From Novosphingobium resinovorum (GTDB taxonomy: Bacteria > Pseudomonadota > Alphaproteobacteria > Sphingomonadales > Sphingomonadaceae), in the NCBI RefSeq assembly GCF_027922145.1, contig NZ_BSFC01000021.1, positions 434,001 through 498,000 on the forward strand: 64,000 nt of DNA, written 5' to 3'. A model generated the notes under the pieces. The model saw only the letters and a list, made by a program, of their open reading frames with translations, searched no databases and was not told the origin of the DNA. Below, piece by piece: positions 34,545-43,502 of this stretch; position 1 is the stretch's first letter, and every line of letters begins with the position of its first letter. Both the position numbers and the translations under genes were made by a program.

Positions 34545-36017
34545 TTACTTGCGCCCCCGCGGCAGGCTGCTGCGCGCGTAATCCAGCGGCGGCTTGCGAT
34601 TGCCAACCAGCGGTTCGTACTTGAACCCCGCGCCCTGGCTGCGCTGCAGTTCGGCTTTGGCGTCCCGCAGCTTGTCGGGCTGGAGGAACAGTTGCGCGCC
34701 GGACAGCGCCAGCGTCTTGGCTGCCACTTCCGCGCCCTCGACACCGATCGAGGTGCCGCTGGCGGCCGCCGCCTGCCAGCTGTGCGGCGCGGTGCCGGGC
34801 ACCCAGGTCGCGGTGCCGAGGCTGGCGGTCGGCACGACCCAGCTGATGTCGCCGACGTCCGACGACGCCGAACCCTTGCGCCCGAAATCATAGGTACCGA
34901 TCGCCGAAGGCCCGCCCTTGGCAGCACCCTTGGGCAGCGTCCTGGCGATCTCGTCGGCGAAGCGCTGCTGCTCGGGCGTGTAGCTGTAACCGCCGACCTT
35001 GCGCAGGCTGGCGTCCACCACCCGGCCAAGCGTGTCGTTCGGCAGCGTGCCGAAGCTGCCGCCGATGATCTCGTATTCGAACTTGGTGTCGGTCGCGAGC
35101 GCGGCGCCCTCGCCCGCCTTGACCACACGGTCGAACACGTCGCGCACGACTTCGGGATCGTAGTGGCGCACGTAGTAGAAGCTCTCCGCATGCGCGGGCA
35201 CGATGTTGGGCTGGTCGCCGCCGTCGGTGATCGTGTAATGCACCCGCGCATCGGAAGGGATATGCTCGCGCAAGTAGTTCACCGCGACGTTCTGGATCTC
35301 CACGCCATCGAGCGCCGACCGCCCCCGTTCGGGCGCCGCTGCCGCGTGCGAGGCGATGCCGGTAAAGCGGAACTTGGCCGTCACCATCGACAAAAGTTGC
35401 CCCTGGGAAGCGCCGTTGGAACTGCTCGGGTGCCAGCTCAGCACCGCGTCCACGTCCTTGAAGAACCCGTCGCGCACGAGATAGGCCTTGGCGAAGCCGC
35501 CCTCCTCGGCCGGCGTGCCGTAAAGGCGCACGGTACCCGGCGTGCCGCTCGCCTTGAGCCACTTGGCCAGCGCGATCGCCGCCTCCACCGAGGCGGTGCC
35601 GAGCAGGTTGTGGCCGCAGGCATGGCCCGCCAGCCCGCCGCGCGATTGTTCGACCGGCTGGTCCACCTGCGAGAGACCGGGCAGCGCGTCGTATTCCGAA
35701 AGGAGCGCGAGGACCGGCCCGGAATTGCCGTAAGTCGCGGTAAAGGCGGTAGGAATGCCATCCGTCCCAGCCTCGACACGGAAGCCTGCGGCCTTGAGCT
35801 GCTGCTGAAGCAGCGCCGAACTCTGGTCCTCGTGGAAGCCGACTTCGGCCCACTCCCAGATCTTGCGGGCGTTGGCGGTCAGCTGGGGTTTACGCGCGTC
35901 GATCCCCGCGAGGATCACGGCGCTGTCCTTGTCCGACAGGGTCTCGGCCCGCGCCGAGGGGGCCAGGGCGAGTGCCAGAACGCCCAGGGCGGCGTGGATC
36001 AGGTGGTCATGCTTCAT
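34545..36017 (-). CDS. Exported M20-family amidohydrolase (AbgB-like)
   Basis: A 490-residue metallo-amidohydrolase of the M20D/AbgB group (aminobenzoyl-glutamate hydrolase and amino-acid amidases). A clear signal peptide (MKHDHLIHAALGVLALALAP, cleavage after ARA) places it in the periplasm, unlike cytoplasmic AbgB. Metal-site segments include GLAGHACGHNLLGTASVEAA, YGTPAEEGGFAKAYL and SHAAAAPERGRSALDGVEI. It follows a TonB receptor gene under a sigma-54-like promoter, suggesting hydrolysis of an imported amide or amino-acid conjugate. A second in-frame ATG lies at 36032; 36017 has AAAGG upstream. Confidence 0.87.
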   Translation of the reverse strand: MKHDHLIHAALGVLALALAPSARAETLSDKDSAVILAGIDARKPQLTANARKIWEWAEVGFHEDQSSALLQQQLKAAGFRVEAGTDGIPTAFTATYGNSGPVLALLSEYDALPGLSQVDQPVEQSRGGLAGHACGHNLLGTASVEAAIALAKWLKASGTPGTVRLYGTPAEEGGFAKAYLVRDGFFKDVDAVLSWHPSSSNGASQGQLLSMVTAKFRFTGIASHAAAAPERGRSALDGVEIQNVAVNYLREHIPSDARVHYTITDGGDQPNIVPAHAESFYYVRHYDPEVVRDVFDRVVKAGEGAALATDTKFEYEIIGGSFGTLPNDTLGRVVDASLRKVGGYSYTPEQQRFADEIARTLPKGAAKGGPSAIGTYDFGRKGSASSDVGDISWVVPTASLGTATWVPGTAPHSWQAAAASGTSIGVEGAEVAAKTLALSGAQLFLQPDKLRDAKAELQRSQGAGFKYEPLVGNRKPPLDYARSSLPRGRK

Positions 36018-36037
36018 GGGGAGGCCTTTCATGTCGA

Positions 36038-38305
36038 TCAGAACGAGCCGGTCAGGTTGATGCCGTAAGTGCGCGGCGGCAGCGTGGTGACGGTCTCGGT
36101 GGTGCCGCCCAGCGTGTTGCCGGCGGACTGGCGCGCGACGGTGTTCGTCAGGTTGTTGACGTAGAAGTAGATGCCGTAGCGATCGTTCTTCACGCCGATC
36201 CGCGCATTGGCGAGCGTGTAGTCGCCCACCTTGCGATAGCCCAACGCATTGGGCCGGAAGTCCGCGCGCGATCCGCCGACGTAGCCGAGATCGCCGCGCA
36301 ACAGCGCGCTCCACCCGCCCGAACCGAGCGCCCATTCGTACTGCCCCGCAATGCCGATGGTCTGCGGCGCGATGAACGGGATCTTGTCGCCCTTGCGCGC
36401 CGTCGTGGCGAGCGGGGTCACCCCGTCCGGCACCTGATCCTGGGTCAGCTTTGCATCGGTGAAGGCGGCGTTGACGGTGAAGGTCAGGCCGCGCGCCGGG
36501 TTGAGCGTGGCTTCGGCCTCCACACCCTTGATGCGCGCCGCGCCCGCATTGCCGAGATAGACGAAGCTGCCGCTGTTGATGCTGACCTGCATGTCGGACC
36601 AGTCGGTGATGTAGCCGCCCAGATTGAGGATCAACGCATCGCCGCCGAACGAGGTCTTGATGCCGCCTTCGTAAGTCGTCAGCTTGTCCGGGCTATAGGC
36701 GAGCGCCTGCGCCAGTCCGAGCACCTGATTGACGCCGCCCGGACGGTAGCCGGTCGCCACCTGCCCGTAGACGAGCACGTTGTCGGCCGCCTTCCAACTG
36801 ACATTGGCCTTGTAGAGCCAGCCGGTGTTCTTCGTCTTGTACAGCGCCCAGGGCGTGACGCGCGTGCGCAGGATGTCGAGACCGATGGTGGTGTCGCCGC
36901 CCACGGTCTTGTCGTAGCTGTAGTAGCGCAGGCCACCGGTGACCGTCAGCCCCTCAACCGGGGTGACGGCGATCTCGCCGAAGGCTGCCTTCTGCTTGAG
37001 GTAATCGACCACGTGGCGCTGCAGCAGCGGCGTCGCGCCGACGACCTGCGACCCGTCGGAGGCATTGGTGCGGCGCGCTTCCGAAAGCACCTTGGCATCG
37101 CGGTCCTCGTAGAAACCGCCGACGGTCCACTGGAACCACGACGAATTGTTCGACTGCAGACGCAGTTCGCTGGTCCAGTCCGTCACCGACTGCGGCTGGT
37201 AGTAGATCACCGGCGTAAGGCTATCGACATAGCTGTTGTAGGCCGCGAACCCCGCGGGCGTGGCGCAAGTCGCTGCGGTGAAGTGCGTCGCGCAGCCGGA
37301 GGCGGTGCGGAAGCTGTTGAACAGCGGGGTCGGATCGCGCGTCACCAGCGTGTCGCGGTCCTGATAGCTGGTCGTCGCGACAAGGTCGGCAAAGCCCAGT
37401 TCGGCGTGGGCGGACAGGCTGTAGAGCCGCTGCTTGTCCTCGTAGGGCACCTGCGAGGCGTTGACGGCATTGTATTTGCCCGCGCTCGGCGACCAGGTGC
37501 TGGCTCCGCCCTCGGTGTAGAGGAAGTGCGCCGCACCATCGATGGTGAGCCACGACGCCGGGATAAAGCGCACCAGGATGCGCCCTCCGTCGCTGCGTTC
37601 GGAATTGATGCCGGTCAGCCCCAGCCCCGGATTGTCCACCCAGCCGTCGTTCTGCCGCCGGAAGTAGACGCCGCGCACGGCCAGCACGTCCTTCACGATC
37701 GGCACGTTCACGGCGGCGTTGATCTGGTAGCCCTCGCCGCCGCCCTCGGTGGTGGTGGCTCCGACGTCGATCCGGCCACCGAACTCAAAATCGGGCTTGC
37801 GGGTGACGAGGCGGATCGTGCCGCCGACCGCGCCCGCACCGTAGAGGGTGCCCTGCGGCCCGCGCAGCACCTCGACGCGCTCGAGGTCGAACAGCTTGAA
37901 GTCGGACTGGCTGCCGCCCGGATCGCTGGTGGTTCCCGGCGGCCCGGCTACCGGCGTCTCGTCATAATAGATGCCGACTTGCGCATCCCCGGCACTGCGG
38001 ATGCCGCGAAGGGTAATGCGCCGCTGGCCCGGCCCGGCATCGGTGATCGTCAGGCTGGGCACCGCGCGCGCGAGGTCGTTGGCGGAATCGAGGCTCGCCG
38101 CACGCAGCGTATCGTCCGAGATCGAGGTGATGCTGGCCGGTGCATCCTGCAACCGGACTTCGCGCTTGAGCGAAGTGACGACGATCTCGGACCCGGAAGC
38201 CGTATCGGCAGCGGCATCGTCCGCCGCAAGAGCAGGCGCCGCGAAACCGGGAACGAGAAAGCTGCCCAGCGTGACAGCGGCTACGGCACTCAGAAACTTG
38301 GTCAT
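36038..38305 (-). CDS. TonB-dependent receptor
   Basis: A 755-residue outer-membrane receptor. The signal peptide is MTKFLSAVAAVTLGSFLVPG with cleavage after ALA. The TonB-box-like segment is SEIVVTSLKREVRLQDAPAS; the plug shows VEVLRGPQGTLYGAGAVGGT, and the protein ends YGINLTGSF. It resembles the sphingomonad receptors for organic substrates (SusC/FyuA-type annotation is common). It starts behind GGGGGA and is followed after 20 bp by the exported amidohydrolase. The likely ligand is an amide-linked compound that the partner enzyme cleaves. Confidence 0.9.
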   Translation of the reverse strand: MTKFLSAVAAVTLGSFLVPGFAAPALAADDAAADTASGSEIVVTSLKREVRLQDAPASITSISDDTLRAASLDSANDLARAVPSLTITDAGPGQRRITLRGIRSAGDAQVGIYYDETPVAGPPGTTSDPGGSQSDFKLFDLERVEVLRGPQGTLYGAGAVGGTIRLVTRKPDFEFGGRIDVGATTTEGGGEGYQINAAVNVPIVKDVLAVRGVYFRRQNDGWVDNPGLGLTGINSERSDGGRILVRFIPASWLTIDGAAHFLYTEGGASTWSPSAGKYNAVNASQVPYEDKQRLYSLSAHAELGFADLVATTSYQDRDTLVTRDPTPLFNSFRTASGCATHFTAATCATPAGFAAYNSYVDSLTPVIYYQPQSVTDWTSELRLQSNNSSWFQWTVGGFYEDRDAKVLSEARRTNASDGSQVVGATPLLQRHVVDYLKQKAAFGEIAVTPVEGLTVTGGLRYYSYDKTVGGDTTIGLDILRTRVTPWALYKTKNTGWLYKANVSWKAADNVLVYGQVATGYRPGGVNQVLGLAQALAYSPDKLTTYEGGIKTSFGGDALILNLGGYITDWSDMQVSINSGSFVYLGNAGAARIKGVEAEATLNPARGLTFTVNAAFTDAKLTQDQVPDGVTPLATTARKGDKIPFIAPQTIGIAGQYEWALGSGGWSALLRGDLGYVGGSRADFRPNALGYRKVGDYTLANARIGVKNDRYGIYFYVNNLTNTVARQSAGNTLGGTTETVTTLPPRTYGINLTGSF

Positions 38306-38339
38306 TGATCCCCCTGCAGGTTGCTCGGGGAAATCCATT

Positions 38340-38355
38340 AACAAGAACCGTGCCA
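38340..38355 (-). promoter_or_regulatory. Probable sigma-54 promoter of the 38305 receptor operon
   Basis: TGGCACGGTTCTTGTT on the minus strand. The -24 box is perfect; the -12 box has GT for the usual GC, so it may be weak. It lies 34 bp upstream of the receptor start. Confidence 0.6.
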
Positions 38356-38420
38356 GTACGATTTCTTCTTGGATTTCCGTGATTTGCGGAGAAATTTTGC
38401 TTATACTCAACCATGGAACC

Positions 38421-38436
38421 TGCGCAAAAATCGATA
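38421..38436. promoter_or_regulatory. Putative activator dyad upstream of the 38340 promoter
   Basis: TGCGCA-AAAA-TCGATA, one good half-site, 65 bp upstream of the sigma-54-like promoter. The remaining bases up to cysE at 38670 hold no other clear element; a weak TTGACC at about 38567 may be a -35 box for cysE. Confidence 0.4.
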
Positions 38437-38669
38437 GGCTGCTGCCATTGCAGCATCGGGGAAAGCACCCCCTTCATGTTGTGCCGAGGACACCGTATTC
38501 ACCGCGAAGACGATCTTCACTGCCGAGCATGTTTTCTTGGACGCCGCCGCCGCGGCACACCTTGACCCCGTTTATCTACAATTTTAGTTGAGATTATCCG
38601 CGAGAGGCATCCTGCTCGCGAAAGCGTTCTTCATCCGGAGAGCGTGGCAGTTACCGGGCAAGTATCCTC

Positions 38670-39632
38670 ATGACCACAGAGCCGACCTCTTCCACGAACC
38701 TCGCTGCAGTCGGCAATGCCGCCGACTTCTGGGATGTGGCCGGCGTGGTGCAGGAACTCGCGCAGATCCGGCACAACTGGCGGCAGACGAATACGCACCA
38801 TGCCGAATACGGCGTGGAGAGCTTCCCCTCCCGGGTCCGCATGGCCAAAGTGATGGACGAATTGTGCGGCGCGCTGTTCCCCTTGCGCCTTGGCCCGGAC
38901 TTCGTGCGCCTGCACAACGAGGACGTCTTCGTCACGCAGACGCTCCAGATCGCGCTGAGCCGCCTTCACGCGCAGCTGCGGCTGGAACTGACCTATACTC
39001 TCGAACCGAGTGACGGACAGGCCATCGACGACGGCGCCACCCGCATCGTCCTTGCGCTCTCGCACCAGTTGCCGGAAATCCGCCGGCTGCTGGATATCGA
39101 CATCGAAGCTGCATTCAGCGGCGACCCGTCCGCGCGCAGCCTGGATGAAGTGCTGATCTGCTATCCCGGGCTGCTGGCCATTATCCATCACCGGCTGGCC
39201 CATACGCTGCATCTGGAAGGCGCCCCGCTGATCGCGCGTATCATCTCGGAAATCTCGCATAGCCGCACCGGGATCGACATCCACCCCGGTGCACAGGTCG
39301 GCCGAGGCTTCTTCATAGACCACGGCACCGGCGTCGTGATCGGCGAAACCGCGATCATCGGCGACAACGTGCGGCTCTACCAAGGCGTCACGCTCGGAGC
39401 GAAGAACTTTCCGGTGGGGGATACGGGAATGCTCATCAAGGCCATCCCGCGCCATCCGATCATCGAGAACGACGTGGTGATCTATGCAGGAGCCACGATC
39501 CTGGGCCGGGTCACGGTCGGCACGGGATCGGAAATCGGCGGCAACGTCTGGCTGACCCACGACGTGCCACCGTTCAGCCGCGTGTTCCAGGCACGCGAAC
39601 AGAACCTGGTCATCAGCCCCCAGAACAATTGA
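38670..39632 (+). CDS. cysE: Serine O-acetyltransferase
   Basis: A 320-residue serine acetyltransferase of the longer EpsC/SAT form. It makes O-acetylserine, the acceptor for sulfide in cysteine synthesis. The N-terminal helical part is followed by the left-handed beta-helix (about residues 205-300) with the family core IHPGAQVGRGFFIDHGTGVV and IGETAIIGDNVRLYQGVTLG. The later hexapeptide turns read ENDVVIYAGATILGRVTVG. Start at 38670 with only a weak ribosome site. It is divergent from the 38305 receptor operon at the edge of the organosulfur island, which fits a supply of acceptor for scavenged sulfur. Confidence 0.95.
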   Translation: MTTEPTSSTNLAAVGNAADFWDVAGVVQELAQIRHNWRQTNTHHAEYGVESFPSRVRMAKVMDELCGALFPLRLGPDFVRLHNEDVFVTQTLQIALSRLHAQLRLELTYTLEPSDGQAIDDGATRIVLALSHQLPEIRRLLDIDIEAAFSGDPSARSLDEVLICYPGLLAIIHHRLAHTLHLEGAPLIARIISEISHSRTGIDIHPGAQVGRGFFIDHGTGVVIGETAIIGDNVRLYQGVTLGAKNFPVGDTGMLIKAIPRHPIIENDVVIYAGATILGRVTVGTGSEIGGNVWLTHDVPPFSRVFQAREQNLVISPQNN

Positions 39633-39949
39633 ACGGGAGGAAGCGCAATCGGCATTCTATGTTTGAATGCCAACATGGTCGTGGCTCGGCTCAATCACCA
39701 TCCAGCCAGAGATTATTCATCAGCGAACGCCACGTTTCAGGACGGCGATTGGAGCTTTCGAGTGGCTGAAATGGGCGCGTAGCGGTTGCCGAAAGGTTCT
39801 GTCTCCCCGCTGTCACCGGGAGACAGCCAGCTTCAGGTTTCCGTGCCTTTGCCAATCTCGTCGCCAATTAACGATTGATGCCGGTTGTGGCATCGGATCG
39901 CAATCATTGACCTAAACCACTGTTTCCGCGCATCTCCAGCAGGAACACT
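39633..39949. other. Intergenic stretch with one hairpin
   Basis: About 317 bases with no gene recognised. A hairpin with nine-base arms CTGTCTCCC / GGGAGACAG (about 39799-39826) and a ten-base loop lies in the middle. It has no T run, so it may be a processing signal or weak terminator. Confidence 0.45.
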
Positions 39950-40867
39950 GTGCTGACGGGGGACGTGGACTTGGATCGGTGGCAAGCCATGAGGATTTTC
40001 GTCCGGGTGGCAGAGACCGCAAGCTTCGCCGAGACGGCAAGGCAAATGCACATCAGTCCACCGGCCGTCACGCGCGCGATATCCTGTCTGGAAGACGAGA
40101 TCGGCGTGCGGCTCCTTGCTCGCACCACCCGGTCGGTGAAGATGACCGAGGCCGGGCAGCGCTATTTCGACGACTGCAGGCGCATCCTGGCCGATATCGC
40201 GGAGGCCGAGGCTTCGGCGGCGGGATCGCACGGCAACCCCGCAGGCACGCTCGTCGTCACCGCGCCGGTCATGTTCGGGCAGATGCACGTGCTTCCCATC
40301 CTGCTGGAATATCTCGATCTCTACCCGCGCGTGACCGGTCGAAGCCTGTTCCTCGACCGCAGCGTGAACATCATCGAGGAAGGGATCGATGTCGCGATCA
40401 GGATCGGCAACCTGCCGCCGTCGGGCCTGACCGCCACGCGCGTGGGCTGGGTGCGCCGGATGATCTGCGGCGCGCCTTCCTATTTTGCCGAGCATGGCGT
40501 TCCCCGGTCCCCTGCCGATCTTGCGGAGCACCGCGTCATCATGCCGACCGGCGCCTGGGTTTCGCCCGAGTGGCATTTCGGCCCGGATTCGCGCAGCAGC
40601 GTCACCGTTCACCCGCGCCTGCTGTGCAACACCAACCAGGCCGCCATAGCCGCAGCCGAACAGGGCTGGGGCATCACCCGCGTGCTGTCCTACCAGATCG
40701 ATCCGGCACTGGCGCAGGGCCGCCTCCAGTCCGTGCTCGACGATCATGCGGAAAGCCCGATGCCGATACACGTGGTCCATGGCGAGGGCCGACGGGCGAC
40801 CGCCAAAGTACGCGCGTTCGTCGATCTCGCCGTTGAAACGCTGCGAAACAATCCCCTTCTTCAATAG
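39950..40867 (+). CDS. LysR-family transcriptional regulator
   Basis: A 305-residue LysR regulator. The N-terminal winged HTH covers about residues 5-64 (MRIFVRVAETASFAETARQM then HISPPAVTRAISCLEDEIG), and the effector-binding domain follows. GTG start at 39950 behind AGGAA; a second GTG at 39965 would also fit the family start. It precedes, in the same direction, an alpha/beta-hydrolase gene, with a perfect palindrome in between, and probably controls it. Effector unknown. Confidence 0.88.
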   Translation: MLTGDVDLDRWQAMRIFVRVAETASFAETARQMHISPPAVTRAISCLEDEIGVRLLARTTRSVKMTEAGQRYFDDCRRILADIAEAEASAAGSHGNPAGTLVVTAPVMFGQMHVLPILLEYLDLYPRVTGRSLFLDRSVNIIEEGIDVAIRIGNLPPSGLTATRVGWVRRMICGAPSYFAEHGVPRSPADLAEHRVIMPTGAWVSPEWHFGPDSRSSVTVHPRLLCNTNQAAIAAAEQGWGITRVLSYQIDPALAQGRLQSVLDDHAESPMPIHVVHGEGRRATAKVRAFVDLAVETLRNNPLLQ

Positions 40868-40878
40868 CGACCATCGCG

Positions 40879-40896
40879 CGATAATTCCAATTATCG
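40879..40896. promoter_or_regulatory. Palindrome between LysR and hydrolase genes, candidate operator
   Basis: CGATAATT-CC-AATTATCG: eight-base perfect arms around two bases in a locally AT-rich stretch. It lies 109 bp upstream of the hydrolase start. A related CGAATTATCG string follows about 25 bp later. The LysR product at 39950-40867 is the obvious candidate binder. Confidence 0.5.
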
Positions 40897-41004
40897 GAAC
40901 AATGACTTTCAAAATTGCCGAATTATCGCTTCGATCGGTAAGAATTATATCTCCCTCCAGAAGCTGACGCAGATCGCTCAGCGGTTTCGACGAGGGTGGA
41001 AAAA

Positions 41005-41982
41005 ATGACCAAGCAACTGATCCTGTCCCTGATGCTCGCGGGCGCGGCCATCGCGGCTCCTAGCGGTGCGATGGCGGCTCCTACGCAGCAGATCACCGCG
41101 TCCAGCACGGCGCCGGCGACCGTTCACTACCGCACCGCGACCATCGAGGGCGTGAAGATGGCCTACCGCGAAGCCGGCCCGGCCGATGGCCCGGTGGTGC
41201 TGTTGCTGCACGGCTTTCCCACATCCTCGCACATGTTCCGCAACCTGATCCCGCTGCTGGCAGATCGCTATCACGTGATCGCGCCGGACTATCCCGGCTT
41301 CGGCGAGAGCGATGCGCCCGATCACAAGCAGTTCGCTTACAGCTTCGCGCACTATGCCGACATGGTCGATGCGCTGATGGGCCAGATCGGTGCCCAGCGC
41401 TATGCGATGTACGTCATGGATTACGGCGCGCCCGTGGGCTACCGGCTGGCGCTCAAGCACCCCGAGCGGGTGAGCGGGCTGATCGTCCAGAACGGCAACG
41501 CCTATGACGAAGGGCTCGGCGCGTTCTGGGACCCGATCAAGACCTACTGGAAGAGCGGATCGGCCAAGGACCGGGCAGCGCAGGCTTGGCTGGTGACGCC
41601 AAAGGCGACCAAGTTCCAGTACACCGACGGCGTCCGTGACGTATCGCGGATCAGCCCGGACAACTGGGTCCACGACCAGGCGCTGCTCGACCGGCCGGGC
41701 AACAGCGAGATCCAGCTCGACCTGTTCTACGACTATCGCACCAATGTGCCGCTCTACCCGCAGTTCCAGCAGTTCTTCCGCGAGCGCAAGCCGCCGACGA
41801 TCATCCTGTGGGGCAAGAACGACACGATCTTCCCCGAGCCCGGCGCGCACCCGTACCTGCGGGATCTGCCCGAGGCCGAACTCCACATCCTCGATACCGG
41901 GCATTTCGCGCTCGAGGACAAGCTGGACGAGATGGCGCCGCTGATCCGGGATTTCCTCGATCGCAAGGTCGCGCCGCGCTGA
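41005..41982 (+). CDS. Exported alpha/beta-hydrolase (epoxide hydrolase/dehalogenase-like)
   Basis: A 325-residue alpha/beta-hydrolase. The signal peptide is [20 protein letters not shown] with cleavage after AMA. The oxyanion segment is [14 protein letters not shown]. The nucleophile elbow reads [11 protein letters not shown], with Asp as nucleophile, as in epoxide hydrolases and haloalkane dehalogenases. The catalytic acid region is LWGKNDTIF and the His is in DTGHFALED. Export to the periplasm is less usual for this group. It is followed by PNPOx-like and NTF2-like genes. Substrate unknown; a GTG at 40996 is an alternative start. Confidence 0.85.
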   Translation: MTKQLILSLMLAGAAIAAPSGAMAAPTQQITASSTAPATVHYRTATIEGVKMAYREAGPADGPVVLLLHGFPTSSHMFRNLIPLLADRYHVIAPDYPGFGESDAPDHKQFAYSFAHYADMVDALMGQIGAQRYAMYVMDYGAPVGYRLALKHPERVSGLIVQNGNAYDEGLGAFWDPIKTYWKSGSAKDRAAQAWLVTPKATKFQYTDGVRDVSRISPDNWVHDQALLDRPGNSEIQLDLFYDYRTNVPLYPQFQQFFRERKPPTIILWGKNDTIFPEPGAHPYLRDLPEAELHILDTGHFALEDKLDEMAPLIRDFLDRKVAPR

Positions 41983-42035
41983 ACGAGGGCGGGGGCAGTC
42001 GCGAACTGCCCCCGCCTCAAATCGGAAGATACGCT

Positions 42036-42664
42036 ATGTCTTACGGATTTCTCGATATCGCCATGACCCCCAGCGTCCGCGCGGCGCAGGCGGAGATGGG
42101 CGCGGACAGGCAGTGGGCCCATTTCGAGGGGGACCGCGCATTCGACCGGTTCACCGCGAACGAGGCCGCCTTCATCGCCGCGCGCGACAGCTTCTACATG
42201 GGGTCCGTCTCGGAAGACGGCTGGCCTTATGTCCAGCACCGCGGCGGCCCCGCCGGGTTCCTCAAGATGGTCGACGAGCGCACGCTGGCCTTCGCCGACT
42301 ATCGCGGCAACCGCCAGTACATCAGCACCGGCAATCTGGCCGCGAACGACCGGGCCTCGCTGTTCCTGATGGACTATCCGCGTCGCATGCGGCTCAAGAT
42401 CTATGCCCATGTCGACAAGCTGCCGCTTGACGAGGACCCGGCACTGACCGAACGCGTCATGGACAAGGGCTACAAGGCGCGGCCCGAGCGCATCTTCCGG
42501 TTCCGGTTGAAGGCGTTCGACTGGAACTGCCCCCAGCACATCACCCCCGCTTCACCGAGCGGGAGATCGAACAGGCGGTGCGTCCGCTGCACGAACGAAT
42601 GGCCGAACTGGAAGCGGAGAACGCAGCCCTGCGCCTCCGACTCGAAAAACGAGGAGAAGCATGA
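42036..42664 (+). pseudogene. PNPOx-fold FMN-binding family protein, frameshifted
   Basis: The first about 170 codons encode a pyridoxamine 5'-phosphate oxidase-fold protein ([51 protein letters not shown]). At the C tract 42544-42548 the frame shifts. One added C would continue as [20 protein letters not shown] and a Leu/Glu-rich helix to a TGA at 42662-42664 overlapping the next gene's ATG. As written, the frame instead reads across the next gene to 42950. Relatives have CPQHITPRF at this point, so a one-base loss or a homopolymer sequencing error is likely. Confidence 0.78.
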
Positions 42665-43134
42665 TGGAAAGTCCGCGCCCGCCTTTGCCGCCCTTCACGC
42701 TGGAGACGGCGGCCGAGAAGGTCCGCCTTGCCGAGGATGGCTGGAACAGCCGCGATCCCGAGAAGGTCGCGCTGGCTTATACGCCGGACAGCCAGTGGCG
42801 CAATCGCGGCGAATTCCTGAACGGCCGCCCCGCCATCATCGCGTTCCTGACGCGCAAGTGGCAGCGGGAACTGGATTACCGGCTGATCAAGGAACTGTGG
42901 GCCTTTCGGGACAACCGCATCGCCGTGCGCTTCGCATACGAATGGCATGACGACAGCGGCAACTGGTTCCGCTCCTATGGCAACGAGAACTGGGAGTTCG
43001 ACGAGAACGGACTGATGCAAAGGCGCCTCGCCTCGATCAACGACACGCCGATCGCGGTGGAAGACCGGCGCTTTCACTGGCCGCTCGGCCGGCGTCCCGA
43101 CGAGCATACGGGCCTGGGCGACCTCGGATTCTAG
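42661..43134 (+). CDS. NTF2-like protein, DUF1348 type
   Basis: A 157-residue cone-fold protein of the nuclear transport factor 2 superfamily, DUF1348 group: [60 protein letters not shown] and [15 protein letters not shown]. Members are small cytoplasmic proteins without established function. The ATG overlaps the intended stop of the frameshifted PNPOx-like gene, so the hydrolase, PNPOx-like and DUF1348 genes form one operon. Confidence 0.85.
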   Translation: MMESPRPPLPPFTLETAAEKVRLAEDGWNSRDPEKVALAYTPDSQWRNRGEFLNGRPAIIAFLTRKWQRELDYRLIKELWAFRDNRIAVRFAYEWHDDSGNWFRSYGNENWEFDENGLMQRRLASINDTPIAVEDRRFHWPLGRRPDEHTGLGDLGF

Positions 43135-43234
43135 GCGGCGTGGACGAATTGGTCGACGTAGGGCGTACCGGTTGATCCAAAGCTGCCCTTTGAAGGCAGG
43201 TTGGCGCCGAGGTGATCTGAGCGAAGCGGAATGA

Positions 43235-43435
43235 CGTATTCTGATCAACCGCCGCGTAAAGATTGAACATGACCGTACGCTCTACAGGCAACGCAACTGC
43301 ATCGAGCGCATGGTTAGCCGTTTAAAAATCAACCGGGCCAGCGCCGCCCGCTATGATCAGCTTGCAAGCAACTTCATGAGCATGATCCATATCGCCACCG
43401 TCAGATACCGGCTCAAATTCGTCCACGGCGCTTAG
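43235..43435 (+). pseudogene. IS5-family transposase C-terminal remnant
   Basis: The frame ending TAG at 43433-43435 encodes about 66 residues including RQRNCIERMVSRLKINRASA, ARYDQLASNFMSMIHIATVR, the usual C-terminus of IS5-group transposases (R-NxIERxFxxLK and RYDKLAxNF). A TGA at 43232-43234 closes the frame upstream. No inverted repeats or remainder of the element are seen. Confidence 0.75.
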
Positions 43436-43502
43436 CAACCACCAGCTCCCTGCCACCGTTACACCTTGGCCAAAACGTCGGCAGAACGGAAAAGAGGCCA
43501 TC

